A DNA stretch of 64,000 bases from Amycolatopsis xylanica (GCF_900107045.1 NZ_FNON01000002.1:248001-312000), one strand, 5' to 3'. Shown: positions 42,645-51,955, counted from the first letter of the stretch. A program made the numbers and translations. The notes: generated by a model not told the origin, from the sequence alone.

Positions 42645-44081
42645 ATGGCCAAGCTCAATCAACGCACGAAGCGGTCGGTACGCAGGCGTGCCTGGCAGAT
42701 TCTGGAAGCGCCGACCGGGCAGCGGCCCTCCGGCGACGCCGAAGCCGCGCTCGGCCCCCAGGTTCCCGATGACACGACCGTGAACTTCGTGCTCGACCTT
42801 TCCTTGCGCATCGGTGAAGTCCAGATGTCCAGCGGCGCGGGCGCTTCGGACGTCACCGCGACCATCCTCGCGCTGACCTCCGCGCTCGGGCTGCCGTACT
42901 GCGAAGTGGACGTCATCTTCACGTCGATCACCGTGACCTGCCACCGTGGCACCGATCTCGCGCCGGTGACCGCGCTGCGCGTGGTCCGCTCGCGCGGGCT
43001 CGACTACACGCGGCTGTCCGAAACGGAACGGCTGGTCCAGCAGATCACCCGGGGCAACGTCAGCGCCGAGGAGGCGCAGATCGAGCTGCAGAACATCACC
43101 GGCGCGCCGCACCCGTACCCGCGCTGGGTGGCCACCGTGGCCTGGGGTGGCGTGGCGTTCTTCGTGACCCTGCTGCTCGGCGGCGGGCTGGACATCGCGG
43201 TCGTCGGCATGGTGATCAGCGCGGTGATCGACCGGGTCGGCAGGATGCTCAACCGGTACGCGCTGCCGTTCTTCTTCCAGCAGGTGGTCGGCGGCCTGCT
43301 CGCGACACTGGCCGCGATCGCCGCGGTCAGCTCCGGGCTGCTCACCACCGACCGGCCGACGCTGGTGATCGCGGCGGCGATCACCGTGCTCCTGTCCGGG
43401 CTGTCGACCGTCTCGGCGGTGCAGGACGCGATCACCGGGTTCAACGTGACCGCGGCCGGGCGCACCACGGAGACGGTGCTGATGAGTGCCGGGCTGATCG
43501 CGGGCGTCGTGCTCGGGCTGAAGATCGCCGTGTTGCTCGGGCTGCAACGCACCGCGCTGCCGGCGGACCTCGTGACGACCCCGCAGCAGCTGCCGATCGT
43601 CGTGCTCGGCGGCGCGGGCGCGTCCGCCTGCTTCGCACTGGCGTCCTACGCGACCGTGCGTGCGCTGCTCGTCGGCGCGGCGGCCGGCACGATCGGCGCC
43701 GCCGTCTACGGCGCGCTCACCCTGGCGATGATCGACAACATCAGCGCGTCCGCGATCGCGGCGACGCTGGTCGGCTTCTGCGGTGGCGTGCTCGCGCGGC
43801 GGCTCAAGGTCACCCCGCTGGTCGTGGCCGTGTCCGGGATCACTCCGCTGCTGCCCGGTCTGTCCACCTACCGCGGGCTGTACCAGATCGGCGTCGAGCG
43901 CAGCGGCAACATCTCCACGCTGATGACGGCCGTCGCGATCGGACTTGCCCTGGCAGCGGGTGTGGTGCTCGGTGAATACCTGGCGCAGCCGGTGCGTACC
44001 GGGCTCGGCAGGCTGGAGCGCAAGCTGTCCGGGCCCCGGATGGCGGGGCCGCTGCGGCCGTCGAAGCGGCGCCTGGAGTAG
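42645..44081 (+). CDS. ThrE-type threonine/serine exporter family protein
   Basis: 478 residues from the ATG at 42645 (AAAGGGG at good spacing; an ATG at 42630 is possible). The soluble N-terminal ThrE (DUF1212) domain contains LDLSLRIGEVQMSSGAGASD and PYCEVDVIFTSITVTCHRG. About ten membrane helices follow, and the second DUF3815-like half carries TPLVVAVSGITPLLPGLSTY. ThrE of Corynebacterium exports threonine and serine, and the fused form seen here is the corynebacterial arrangement. Monocistronic, divergent from the giant surface-protein gene. Confidence 0.9.
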   Translation: MAKLNQRTKRSVRRRAWQILEAPTGQRPSGDAEAALGPQVPDDTTVNFVLDLSLRIGEVQMSSGAGASDVTATILALTSALGLPYCEVDVIFTSITVTCHRGTDLAPVTALRVVRSRGLDYTRLSETERLVQQITRGNVSAEEAQIELQNITGAPHPYPRWVATVAWGGVAFFVTLLLGGGLDIAVVGMVISAVIDRVGRMLNRYALPFFFQQVVGGLLATLAAIAAVSSGLLTTDRPTLVIAAAITVLLSGLSTVSAVQDAITGFNVTAAGRTTETVLMSAGLIAGVVLGLKIAVLLGLQRTALPADLVTTPQQLPIVVLGGAGASACFALASYATVRALLVGAAAGTIGAAVYGALTLAMIDNISASAIAATLVGFCGGVLARRLKVTPLVVAVSGITPLLPGLSTYRGLYQIGVERSGNISTLMTAVAIGLALAAGVVLGEYLAQPVRTGLGRLERKLSGPRMAGPLRPSKRRLE

Positions 44082-44104
44082 CCCCTGACTTCGGGGGTAG
44101 GGGC
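44081..44104 (+). terminator. Weak hairpin after the exporter gene
   Basis: GCCCCT (44081-44086) with AGGGGC (44099-44104) directly at the stop codon; 6 bp only. Confidence 0.35.
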
Positions 44105-44159
44105 CGCGGGCGCGCTAGGGTTTTCTTTCAGCCGCGATCTCGAAGAGGGAGCAGCCGGA

Positions 44160-45611
44160 GTGACTCAGATCAGTTCCGCGCCGGGCAACCCGGCCGGCGC
44201 CGAGTTCGTCGTGGTGGCCAACCGGCTGCCGGTCGACCTCGAACGTTCTTCCGACGGAACCCAGCGCTGGACGGCGAGCCCCGGCGGGCTCGTCTCGGCG
44301 CTCGAACCCTTCCTGCGATCTCGCAAAGGCGCGTGGGTGGGCTGGCCGGGCGTGCCCGATGTGGAGGTCAACGAGTTCGAGGACGACGGCCTCGTGCTCC
44401 ACCCCGTGACCCTGTCCTCGGACGAGGTCCGTGACTACTACGAGGGTTTCTCCAATGCCTCGCTGTGGCCGCTGTACCACGACGTGGTCGAGCGGCCGGT
44501 GTTCGATCGCAGCTGGTGGGACAGCTACGTCAAGGTGAACCGGCGGTTCGCCGAGGCCAGCGCCAAGGTCGCCGGGCACGGCGCGATCGTGTGGATCCAG
44601 GACTACCAGCTGCAGCTGGTGCCGACCATGCTCCGCGAACTGCGGCCCGACCTGCGGATCGGCTTCTTCCTGCACATCCCGTTCCCGCCGGTCGAGCTGT
44701 TCATGCAGCTGCCGTGGCGCGCGGAGATCGTGCGCGGGCTGATCGGCGCCGACCTGGTCGGCTTCCACCGGCCCGGCGGCGCGCAGAACTTCCTGTGGCT
44801 GGCCAGGCAGCTGATCGGGCTGGAGCCGAGCCGCGGCGCGGTCGGCGTCAGGTCCAGGCCCGGCATGGTCCAGGTCGGTGACCGGACGGTGCGCGTCGGC
44901 GCGTTCCCGATCTCCATCGACGCGGCCGGACTTGACACACTCGCCAGGACAAAAGGGGTGGCCGACCGGGCCGCGCAGGTGCGCCGTGACCTGGGAAATC
45001 CCAAGACCGTGCTGCTCGGCGTCGACCGGCTCGACTACACGAAGGGCATCGACCTGCGGCTTCAGGCGCTGCACGAGCTGCTGCACGAGGGCAGGGTCAA
45101 GCCGGAGGACGTGACATTCGTCCAGCTGGCGACCCCGAGCCGCGAGCGGGTTGAGCATTATCAGCGGATGCGCGCGGACATCGAGCAGATGGTCGGCCGG
45201 ATCAACGGCGAGTTCGCCAGGGTCGGTCATCCCGTTGTGCACTATTTGCACCAATCGGTGGACCGGACGGAGCTCGCGGCGTTCTTCTCGGCGGCCGACG
45301 TGATGGTGGTGACGCCCTTGCGTGACGGGATGAACCTGGTCTGTAAGGAGTACGTGGCGTGCAGGCATGACCTCGGCGGCGCGCTGGTGCTGTCCGAGTT
45401 CGCCGGCGCCGCCGCCGAGCTGACCAGCGCGTTCCTGGTCAACCCGCATGATCTGGACGGGGTGAAGAACGCACTGCTGGCTGCCATTACGCTCGACCCC
45501 GCCGAGGGCAGGCGCCGGATGCGCGCGCTGCGTCGCCAAGTCCTCACCCATGACGTCGACCGCTGGGCGCGTTCGTTCCTCGAAGCGCTCGGAAGTGAAC
45601 CGGTCGAATGA
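44160..45611 (+). CDS. otsA: Trehalose-6-phosphate synthase OtsA
   Basis: 483 residues, GT20 family. An N-terminal [12 protein letters not shown] and the glucose-6-phosphate region [17 protein letters not shown] are followed by [49 protein letters not shown] and the UDP-glucose-binding [18 protein letters not shown]. It makes trehalose 6-phosphate from UDP- or GDP-glucose and glucose 6-phosphate. The GTG start at 44160 has GGAG-type sequence close by. It lies 43 nt before the phosphatase fusion gene in the same direction, completing the OtsAB route. Confidence 0.95.
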   Translation: MTQISSAPGNPAGAEFVVVANRLPVDLERSSDGTQRWTASPGGLVSALEPFLRSRKGAWVGWPGVPDVEVNEFEDDGLVLHPVTLSSDEVRDYYEGFSNASLWPLYHDVVERPVFDRSWWDSYVKVNRRFAEASAKVAGHGAIVWIQDYQLQLVPTMLRELRPDLRIGFFLHIPFPPVELFMQLPWRAEIVRGLIGADLVGFHRPGGAQNFLWLARQLIGLEPSRGAVGVRSRPGMVQVGDRTVRVGAFPISIDAAGLDTLARTKGVADRAAQVRRDLGNPKTVLLGVDRLDYTKGIDLRLQALHELLHEGRVKPEDVTFVQLATPSRERVEHYQRMRADIEQMVGRINGEFARVGHPVVHYLHQSVDRTELAAFFSAADVMVVTPLRDGMNLVCKEYVACRHDLGGALVLSEFAGAAAELTSAFLVNPHDLDGVKNALLAAITLDPAEGRRRMRALRRQVLTHDVDRWARSFLEALGSEPVE

Positions 45612-45654
45612 ACGCCCAGTCCCCATAGCTTTTTCAAGTCCCCGAGGAGGAGTG

Positions 45655-48183
45655 TTGACCGCCGAGGCTCTGCCCGCCGAGTTGCGGAGGGCGATCGTCC
45701 AGATCGCCAGGACTCCGCGTCTGCTGGTCGCCTGCGACTACGACGGCACGCTGGCTCCGATCACGGCGAACCCGGACGAAGCCCGGCCGCTGCCCGAATC
45801 GGTAGGCGCGCTGCGGTCCCTCGCGGGGCTGCACGAGACGACGACCGCGGTGATCTCCGGGCGCGCGCTGCGTGACCTGGCGACACTTTCCCGCCTGCCG
45901 TCCGAGGTGCACCTCGTGGGCAGTCACGGGTCCGAGTTCGACATCGGCTTCATCAAGGCGCTCGACGCCAAGGCCCGTGAGCTGCACCGGCGCCTCGAGG
46001 CCGAGCTGGAAGACCTGGTGCTCGACGTGCCGGGCGTCTCGCTGGAGGTCAAGCCGGCTTCGATCGCGGTGCACGTCCGCCGCGCGGAGCACGAGGCGGG
46101 CCGCCGCGTGCTGTCGAAGGTCCACAATGGACCGTCCAAATGGGAAGGGGTGACCACCACCGACGGCAAGGAGGTGGTCGAGCTTTCCGTGGTCACCACG
46201 GACAAGGGCAACGCGCTCGACACGCTGCGCCACCAGGTCGGCGCGACCGCCGCGATCTTCCTCGGCGACGACGTCACCGACGAGAAGGCGTTCGCCAGGC
46301 TGTCGGGCCCGGACCTCGGCATCAAGGTCGGCGACGGCGAATCCCTTGCCACGTACCGGGTCCCGGACACCATGGACGTGGCGATGGTGCTCGCGTTCAT
46401 GCTCGAGGAGCGCCGCAACTGGCTCTACGGCGAGCAGGCGACGCCGATCGAGCGGCTGTCGATGCTCGCCAACGAGCGCTCGGTCGCGCTGGTCACCCCG
46501 GACGCGCGGCTGACCTGGCTGTGCCACCCCGGCGCCGACGCGCCCGCGATCTTCGCCGACCTGCTCGGCGGCACCGGCGCGGGCCACTTCTCGATCACCC
46601 CGCACCGCAACGGCCTCCCGCTGGGCCAGCGCTATCTGCCGAACACCATGACCGTGGAGACCCGCTGGTCACGGCTGCTCGTCACGGACTACCTCGAGCC
46701 GGAGAGCCCGTCGCACCGCACCGACATCGTGCGCGTGATCAGTGGCGAGACGACCGCGTCCATCGTGTTCGCGCCGCGGCCGGAGTTCGGCGGCGTCCCG
46801 GTCAAGCTGGTGGCCGAGCCCGACGGCCTGCGGGTGCTCGGCACTTCGGAGCCGTTCGTGCTGCGTGCGCCGGGCGTCGAGTGGGAGATCACCACCGACG
46901 GCCTGCACGACACCGCGTCCGCGCTCGTCACCCCGGCTCCCGACAAGCCGGTCGTGCTCGAACTGCGGTGCGGGACAACGGATCTGAGCCCGCACGAACT
47001 GTCCGAAGTGGAGCGTCGCGAGCGCGCCGGTTCGTACTGGAGCACCTGGGCGCAGACGTTGAAGCTGCCGACCGTGCAGACCGATCTGGTGGCCCGCTCC
47101 GCGCTGACGCTGCGCGGCTTGGTCAACACCGACACCGGCGGCGTGCTGGCGGCGGCGACGTCGTCGCTGCCGGAGGAGATCGGCGGCGTCCGCAACTGGG
47201 ACTACCGCTACTGCTGGATCCGCGACGCGGCCATGACCGTGCGCGAGCTGGTGCACCTCGGCTCCGTCGAGGAGGCCGACGGGTATCTCCGCTGGCTGCA
47301 CGGCGTCCTCGCGACGCTGGCAGGCCCGGAGCGCCTGCACCCGCTGTACACGCTGGCGGGCAGTGTCATCGGCGCCGAAGCGGTCATCGAGTCGCTGCCC
47401 GGCTACGCGGGCTCGCGGCCCGTGCGCGTCGGCAACCTCGCGAACCACCAGGTCCAGCTGGACGTTTTCGGCCCGGTGGTCGAGCTCGTCAGGACGCTGG
47501 CCGAGGCGCGCGGCGAACTGCGCGACCAGGACTGGCAGATGGTCCGCGCGATGGCCGAAGCCGTCTCGCGGCGCTGGAACGAGGCCGACCACGGCATCTG
47601 GGAAGAGCGCCACGTCCCTCGGCACCGGGTCTACTCGCGCGTGATGTGCTGGGTGACGCTCGACCGCGCGGTCAAGCTCGGCGAGGTCTACAACCGCCCG
47701 GTGCCATCGGCCTGGGTCGAGCTGCGTGACGTCATCAAGGCCGACGTGCTGGAAAACGGCTGGAACGAAGAGGTTCAGGCGTTCACCACGGCGTACGACG
47801 GCACGGATTTGGACGCGGCTTCGCTGTTCGTCGGCCTGACCGGCCTGATCGACCCGGGCGACCCCCGGTTCCAGGCCACGGTCACCGCGATCGAGGCCGA
47901 GCTGCGCAGCGGCTCGACGGTGTACCGCTACCACCGCGACGACGGCCTGCCCGGTGGCGAGGGCGGCTTCCACATCTGCGCGGCCTGGCTCATCGAGGCC
48001 TACCTGCTCACCGGCCGCCGCAACGAGGCCGAGGAGCTGTTCACCCAGATCGTGGACGCGGCTGGCCCGACCGGCCTGCTGCCCGAGCAGTACGACCCGA
48101 TCGCGGAGCGCTCGCTGGGCAACCACCCGCAGGCGTACTCCCACATCGGGCTCATCCGCTGCGCGAATCTGCTTGCCCAGTAA
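45655..48183 (+). CDS. otsB: Trehalose-6-phosphate phosphatase fused to a GH15 (trehalase-like) domain
   Basis: 842 residues from the TTG at 45655 behind AGGAGGA. Residues 1 to about 250 are a HAD phosphatase: DYDGT (28-32, nucleophile Asp) and LGDDVTDEKAF. From about 260 to the end there is a complete (about 580 residues) GH15 protein: RNWDYRYCWIRDAAMTV, GGVLAAATSSLPEEIGG, and the catalytic-glutamate regions WNEEVQAF and LPGGEGGFHICAAWLIEAY. GH15 enzymes in actinobacteria include trehalases. One chain could thus make trehalose and split it. A hairpin follows the stop at once. Confidence 0.9.
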   Translation: MTAEALPAELRRAIVQIARTPRLLVACDYDGTLAPITANPDEARPLPESVGALRSLAGLHETTTAVISGRALRDLATLSRLPSEVHLVGSHGSEFDIGFIKALDAKARELHRRLEAELEDLVLDVPGVSLEVKPASIAVHVRRAEHEAGRRVLSKVHNGPSKWEGVTTTDGKEVVELSVVTTDKGNALDTLRHQVGATAAIFLGDDVTDEKAFARLSGPDLGIKVGDGESLATYRVPDTMDVAMVLAFMLEERRNWLYGEQATPIERLSMLANERSVALVTPDARLTWLCHPGADAPAIFADLLGGTGAGHFSITPHRNGLPLGQRYLPNTMTVETRWSRLLVTDYLEPESPSHRTDIVRVISGETTASIVFAPRPEFGGVPVKLVAEPDGLRVLGTSEPFVLRAPGVEWEITTDGLHDTASALVTPAPDKPVVLELRCGTTDLSPHELSEVERRERAGSYWSTWAQTLKLPTVQTDLVARSALTLRGLVNTDTGGVLAAATSSLPEEIGGVRNWDYRYCWIRDAAMTVRELVHLGSVEEADGYLRWLHGVLATLAGPERLHPLYTLAGSVIGAEAVIESLPGYAGSRPVRVGNLANHQVQLDVFGPVVELVRTLAEARGELRDQDWQMVRAMAEAVSRRWNEADHGIWEERHVPRHRVYSRVMCWVTLDRAVKLGEVYNRPVPSAWVELRDVIKADVLENGWNEEVQAFTTAYDGTDLDAASLFVGLTGLIDPGDPRFQATVTAIEAELRSGSTVYRYHRDDGLPGGEGGFHICAAWLIEAYLLTGRRNEAEELFTQIVDAAGPTGLLPEQYDPIAERSLGNHPQAYSHIGLIRCANLLAQ

Positions 48184-48187
48184 GGAC

Positions 48188-48231
48188 TCGTGAGTGGTAC
48201 GGCCGGTTAGAACCGGCCATACCACTCACGA
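48188..48231. terminator. Two-tier palindromic hairpin C
   Basis: The outer stem TCGTGAGTGGTA (48188-48199) pairs with 48220-48231; the inner stem GGCCGGTT/AACCGGCC (48201-48208/48211-48218) closes on AG. It begins 5 nt after the stop of the otsB-GH15 gene and has nearly the same sequence plan as hairpin A. Confidence 0.75.
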
Positions 48232-48265
48232 CCCCTGGGTGAGCGCGAAGCTGTCCTCGCCTGGC

Positions 48266-48308
48266 GTGAGTACGGTTTGCGGCGTTCAACGCCGCAAGTC
48301 GCACTCAC
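48266..48308. terminator. Palindromic hairpin D
   Basis: Outer GTGAGT (48266-48271) with ACTCAC (48303-48308) and inner TTGCGGCGTT (48277-48286) with its complement (48288-48297). Same two-tier plan as hairpins A and C, with a different inner sequence. Confidence 0.55.
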
Positions 48309-48322
48309 CCCGAGTATGTACG

Positions 48323-48371
48323 CGCGAAACCCGAGTTCTGGCCACTGGATGGCCCAAACTCGGGTTTCGCG
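48323..48371. terminator. Palindromic hairpin E
   Basis: A 15-bp outer stem CGCGAAACCCGAGTT (48323-48337) pairs with 48357-48371; the inner GGCC/GGCC is at 48340-48343/48351-48354. It is the third hairpin in a row in the 251-bp convergent gap. Confidence 0.6.
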
Positions 48372-48434
48372 AGCGGCGACGCGTTCTTGTTGTGCCGCTT
48401 CACCCGCGGTTGCCACTAAGGGAAAACGTGTGCG

Positions 48435-48707
48435 CTAGCCGCCGGCGACCGAGGGAATGATCCGCACCTCCGCACTGGGCGTGAGCGGGGTTTCCTGCCC
48501 CGCGAGCCGGCGGCATTCTTCGCCGTCCACATAGAAGTTCACGTAGCGGCGCAGTCCCCCGCTCTCGTCACGGAGACGGCGTTCGAGCGCGGGATGCCCG
48601 GCACGGACGGAATCCAGCACCGCGCCGAGCGTGGGGGCGTCGACCTCCAGCTCGGCGACGCCGCCCGCGAGCGGACGCAGCATGGACGGCAAGCAGACCT
48701 TCGCCAC
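48435..48707 (-). CDS. MoaD/ThiS-like ubiquitin-fold protein
   Basis: 90 residues starting at a GTG and ending in SVAGG, the di-glycine tail used by MoaD/ThiS sulfur carriers. The beta-grasp pattern is VAELEVDAPTLGAVLDSVRA, NFYVDGEECRRL and AEVRIIPSVAGG. The di-Gly is the site of adenylation and thiocarboxylation. Its GTG directly abuts the TAG stop of the BNR-propeller gene (TAGGTG), so the two are co-translated. It probably serves a sulfur-transfer or conjugation step other than housekeeping molybdopterin synthesis; the partner enzyme is not in the window. Confidence 0.85.
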   Translation of the reverse strand: MAKVCLPSMLRPLAGGVAELEVDAPTLGAVLDSVRAGHPALERRLRDESGGLRRYVNFYVDGEECRRLAGQETPLTPSAEVRIIPSVAGG

Positions 48708-49781
48708 CTAGATCACCGCGGCCCGCACGCAGAACACGTCCGGCAGGTGCTCGGCGACCAGCTGCCAGCTCTCACCCTCGTCGGGGCTCATCCAAACTTC
48801 TCCGGAGCGCGAGCCGAAGTAGATACCGGCCGGGTCGGCGTCGTCCGCGCACATGGCATCGCGCATGACGGCCGAGTAGAAGCCTTCCGAGGGCAGGCCT
48901 TTGCCGAGTCCGGTCCAGGACTCGCCCGCGTCCTCGCTGCGATAGACCCGGCAGCGGCCATCCGGCGGGAACCGCAGCACGTCCGCGACCAGCGGGAAGT
49001 TGTAGATCACGTCCGGCTTCCTCGGATGCGCGACCATCGCGAACCCGAAGTCACCCGGCAGCCCTTCGGCGATCGACGTCCAGGTGGCCGTGTCGTCGTC
49101 ACTGCGGTAGACGCCGCCGTGGTTCTGCAGGAAGTAGCGATCGGGGTTGGCCGGGTTCATCGCCACCTTGTGCACGCACTGCCCGTACTCGGGGAACTCG
49201 CCTGGCAGGAAGTCGGCCTTGATGCCATGGTTGGACGGCCGCCAGCTCTCACCGCCGTCCTCGGTGCGGTAGACCCCGCCGGTCGACATGGCGACGGTGA
49301 CCCGCTCCGGATTCGTCGGGTGCGGCAGGATCGTGTGGATCATCATCCCGCCGCCGCCCGGCGTCCAGTTGGCGCGGTGCTCGTGCTCCCACAGCCCCCT
49401 GACCAGCTCGAAGGTCTCCCCGCCATCGGTCGACTTGAACAACGCGGACGGCTCGACGCCCGCGTAGACCACGCCTTCGCCGAGCGTGATCTGCCAGACG
49501 CCCTTGACCGCCTCGCCGGTGTCCTCCGGGAACGCGACCGGCGCGTGGTCCGGCTCCTGCCAGCTCTCGCCGAAGTCCGTGCTCGACGCGATGGTCGGTC
49601 CGAAGTGCTCGTTGGCCACCGCCACGAGCACGCGCGGCGACGGGCCGGAGGTGTCGATGGCCAGCGTGTGGACGTCGGTCATCGGGAAGTGCGGCTTGGA
49701 CAGTTCCCAGCCGCTCCTGCCCCCGGAACTCCTGGCCAGGAACAGGCCTTTGCGCGTACCGATGCCGAGCAGGACGTCCAT
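48708..49781 (-). CDS. BNR/sialidase-like beta-propeller protein
   Basis: 357 residues from the ATG at 49781. Repeated Asp-box motifs SSTDFGESW, STDGGETF, RTEDGGESW, RSDDDTATW, RSEDAGESW and SPDEGESW mark the blades of a sialidase-type propeller. There is no signal peptide and no clear sialidase catalytic arginine triad, so it is probably a cytoplasmic binding propeller, as in the 'WD40/YVTN/BNR-like' proteins that travel with small MoaD-like proteins in actinobacteria. It shares an operon with the MoaD-like gene with zero spacing. Confidence 0.8.
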   Translation of the reverse strand: MDVLLGIGTRKGLFLARSSGGRSGWELSKPHFPMTDVHTLAIDTSGPSPRVLVAVANEHFGPTIASSTDFGESWQEPDHAPVAFPEDTGEAVKGVWQITLGEGVVYAGVEPSALFKSTDGGETFELVRGLWEHEHRANWTPGGGGMMIHTILPHPTNPERVTVAMSTGGVYRTEDGGESWRPSNHGIKADFLPGEFPEYGQCVHKVAMNPANPDRYFLQNHGGVYRSDDDTATWTSIAEGLPGDFGFAMVAHPRKPDVIYNFPLVADVLRFPPDGRCRVYRSEDAGESWTGLGKGLPSEGFYSAVMRDAMCADDADPAGIYFGSRSGEVWMSPDEGESWQLVAEHLPDVFCVRAAVI

Positions 49782-49872
49782 CACGAGCCTCCATCGAGGG
49801 GTGTGTCTCAGGTCACAAGGCACGCTACCCCCGGGCACCGACAATTTCAGCCCGCCGCAGGTCAGACAGGGT

Positions 49873-49914
49873 CGTGCGCGTTGCGGGCGGTTCTAACCGC
49901 CCGCAACGCGCACG
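49873..49914. terminator. Palindromic hairpin F, copy of hairpin B
   Basis: A 20-bp perfect stem (49873-49892 with 49895-49914) whose core is the same as 35197-35236, with the 2-nt loop reversed (CT instead of AG). It is followed on the plus strand by AGCTTTTTTT. It lies between two leftward genes, 14 nt past the stop of the 49928 gene. Confidence 0.75.
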
Positions 49915-49927
49915 AGCTTTTTTGTGG

Positions 49928-51955
49928 TCAGGCCTTCGAGCACGCGGAGCGCGAGTCGACGACCTTGCCCGTGGTCGAGTTCCAGCTGATCGAGCCGTGC
50001 TGGAAGTTGGAACAGGTGCCACCCGGGACGTTGATCGGGTCGGCCGCCGGGTAGCCCAGGTACGAACGCTCCCAGTCCAGCGCGCGCCAGCGGTCCTTGA
50101 TCGCGCCGTAGACGAGGTGCGCCCCGGTGTTCGCGGTCCAGTAGATCGAGCCACCGCCCGCGAAGTGGTTGTAGCGGCCGATCCCGTCCGGCGTGCCGGT
50201 CTCGTCGGTGCTCGGCGCGCCGTAGATCGGGCTGGTGACGACGCCGGTCTGCTTGTACTCCGTGAGGATGTTGCCGCGCATCTCCTTGACACCGGTCGCC
50301 TGCGACCAGGTCAGCCTGCCGCGCTGGTAGTCGCGGTACCGCAGCGAGCCCTCGATCTTCTCGACGTCGACCGGGTCGCCGACGATCACGCGGACCGCGT
50401 CGTCGTTGAGCCAGCGGCGCTCGATCGCGGTGGTCGCAGGCGTCGCCGGGAACACCCGCCAGAAGGACTCGATCTCGAAGTTCGCGGCCGCGTCGAACGG
50501 GTTCGCGCCGCTCTTGTTCGCGGCGTACACCTTGCCGCCGGAGTGACGCAGGAAGCGGCCGGGCTGGCCCTTCGACTCGAGCGTCACACCGCCCGCCCAC
50601 TGACCGGGCTTGCTGCACCAGGTCGCGTCGGCGCGGAAGCGGTCAGAGCCGTCCGAAGCCGCGATGAGCACCTTGAGGTCGAGCTGGCGCAGGTAGACGC
50701 CAGGCTTGGTGGCGGACTCGAACGAGTGGCAGTCGAAGTCGGCGAGCCCCGGCACGACCTTCCACGTCGCGTCGAGACCGTCGCCGGGCTCCGGGTTGAC
50801 GCGGCCGAAGCTGATCACGGCCTGCGCGCCGGCGTCGCCACGGATCTGGAAGCCGCGCGTGCCCTTCGAGTCCGCCCAGAGCGACTGGCGCAGCACGGCG
50901 TCGGCGTACTGGCCGACGCGCAGGAACGTGTCGATGTCGTCAGGAGTGCCACCGAGCGCGCGGTCGGCGGCGGCGACCAGTTCGGAGTGGACCCCGCTGT
51001 TGGCGGCCTTGGTCCTGATCTCCTGCAGGCGGCGCTTGTCCGCGTCCTGCTTCTTCTGCAGCGCGATCGCGATGTCGCGCTTGTTGGCGTCGTAGATGCC
51101 CGTGTCGATGAACGCCTTCCAGTCCGCCGGGACGGCGCTGCGCAGCGCGCGCTCGGCGGCCACGGCGATCTCACTGCCGGGCACCGCGCGGTTCCACATC
51201 TCTCGCACGAAGTTCTCGTCGGAGAGCACCAGCAGGTTCTCAGTGGCGACGATGCCGAGCACGGCGGCGGCGCGGGACTTCGCGTCACGCGCGGCCAGCC
51301 GGGCCTTTTCGGCCTCGGTGGCTTCCTTGTCGGCGTCGATCTTGTCCTGCTGGTCCTGCGCGTGCGCCGCGACGATCCCGTTGAGCAGGAACTCCTTCTG
51401 GTCGGCCTCGGACGCGCCGAACGCGACCAGCGCGGCCGCCTTCACCTTCGGCCCGGTGGCACGCTGCCACAGCGCGTAGACGAAGTCCTTGTAGCTCTGG
51501 ATGAGGAGCTCCGGCTCGGCGGCGATTCCGATGGTCGCGGCCGCGTGCTGCTTGAGCTCACGAGCGGCGCGCGCGACCTCGGCGTCACGCTGCTCCTGGA
51601 TGTCGTCGCGGCGCTTCGCCTCGTGGATGCCGGTCTTGATCCACTGGGTGCACTCGCCGTCGGAGCCGGCGAACGCGAGCTCGGCCGACGCGCGCACCTC
51701 GGCACCGGTCGCCTGCCGCCACAACGCGATCACGAAATTGCGATCACTCAGGATGAGCAGGTCGTCGCCCGCGACGATGCCCAGCGCCGCGGCCGCACGG
51801 ACCTTGTCCTCCATTGTGGACTCAGGCGCGGCCTGCACGGCGGCCGAAGCAGCCGGGCTCGCCGAAGCGGCGGGCGCGGCCTGCGCGGGCACCCCCAAGA
51901 GCCCGGCCATCACCGCGACGGCGGTCGCCGTCACCACTACACGCGTTCTTCGCAT
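49928..51955 (-). CDS. Exported ALF-like repeat / AbfB / LGFP protein, copy 1
   Basis: 675 residues with a Sec signal peptide (cleavage near AQA, residue 27). Residues about 50-330 contain three helical ALF-like repeats (for example RAAAALGIVAGDDLLILSDR and RAAAVLGIVATENLLVLSDE) and a shorter fourth. About 360-480 is an AbfB beta-trefoil-like domain (FESATKPGVYLRQLDLKV, ATWCSKPG, ESKGQPGRFLRHSGGKVYA), known to bind arabinofuranose side chains. About 500-675 holds LGFP repeats (YGAPSTDETGTP, YLGYPAADP) that bind cell wall. It is nearly a full-length duplicate of the next gene. It looks like a wall-binding adhesin or scaffold. Confidence 0.85.
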   Translation of the reverse strand: MRRTRVVVTATAVAVMAGLLGVPAQAAPAASASPAASAAVQAAPESTMEDKVRAAAALGIVAGDDLLILSDRNFVIALWRQATGAEVRASAELAFAGSDGECTQWIKTGIHEAKRRDDIQEQRDAEVARAARELKQHAAATIGIAAEPELLIQSYKDFVYALWQRATGPKVKAAALVAFGASEADQKEFLLNGIVAAHAQDQQDKIDADKEATEAEKARLAARDAKSRAAAVLGIVATENLLVLSDENFVREMWNRAVPGSEIAVAAERALRSAVPADWKAFIDTGIYDANKRDIAIALQKKQDADKRRLQEIRTKAANSGVHSELVAAADRALGGTPDDIDTFLRVGQYADAVLRQSLWADSKGTRGFQIRGDAGAQAVISFGRVNPEPGDGLDATWKVVPGLADFDCHSFESATKPGVYLRQLDLKVLIAASDGSDRFRADATWCSKPGQWAGGVTLESKGQPGRFLRHSGGKVYAANKSGANPFDAAANFEIESFWRVFPATPATTAIERRWLNDDAVRVIVGDPVDVEKIEGSLRYRDYQRGRLTWSQATGVKEMRGNILTEYKQTGVVTSPIYGAPSTDETGTPDGIGRYNHFAGGGSIYWTANTGAHLVYGAIKDRWRALDWERSYLGYPAADPINVPGGTCSNFQHGSISWNSTTGKVVDSRSACSKA

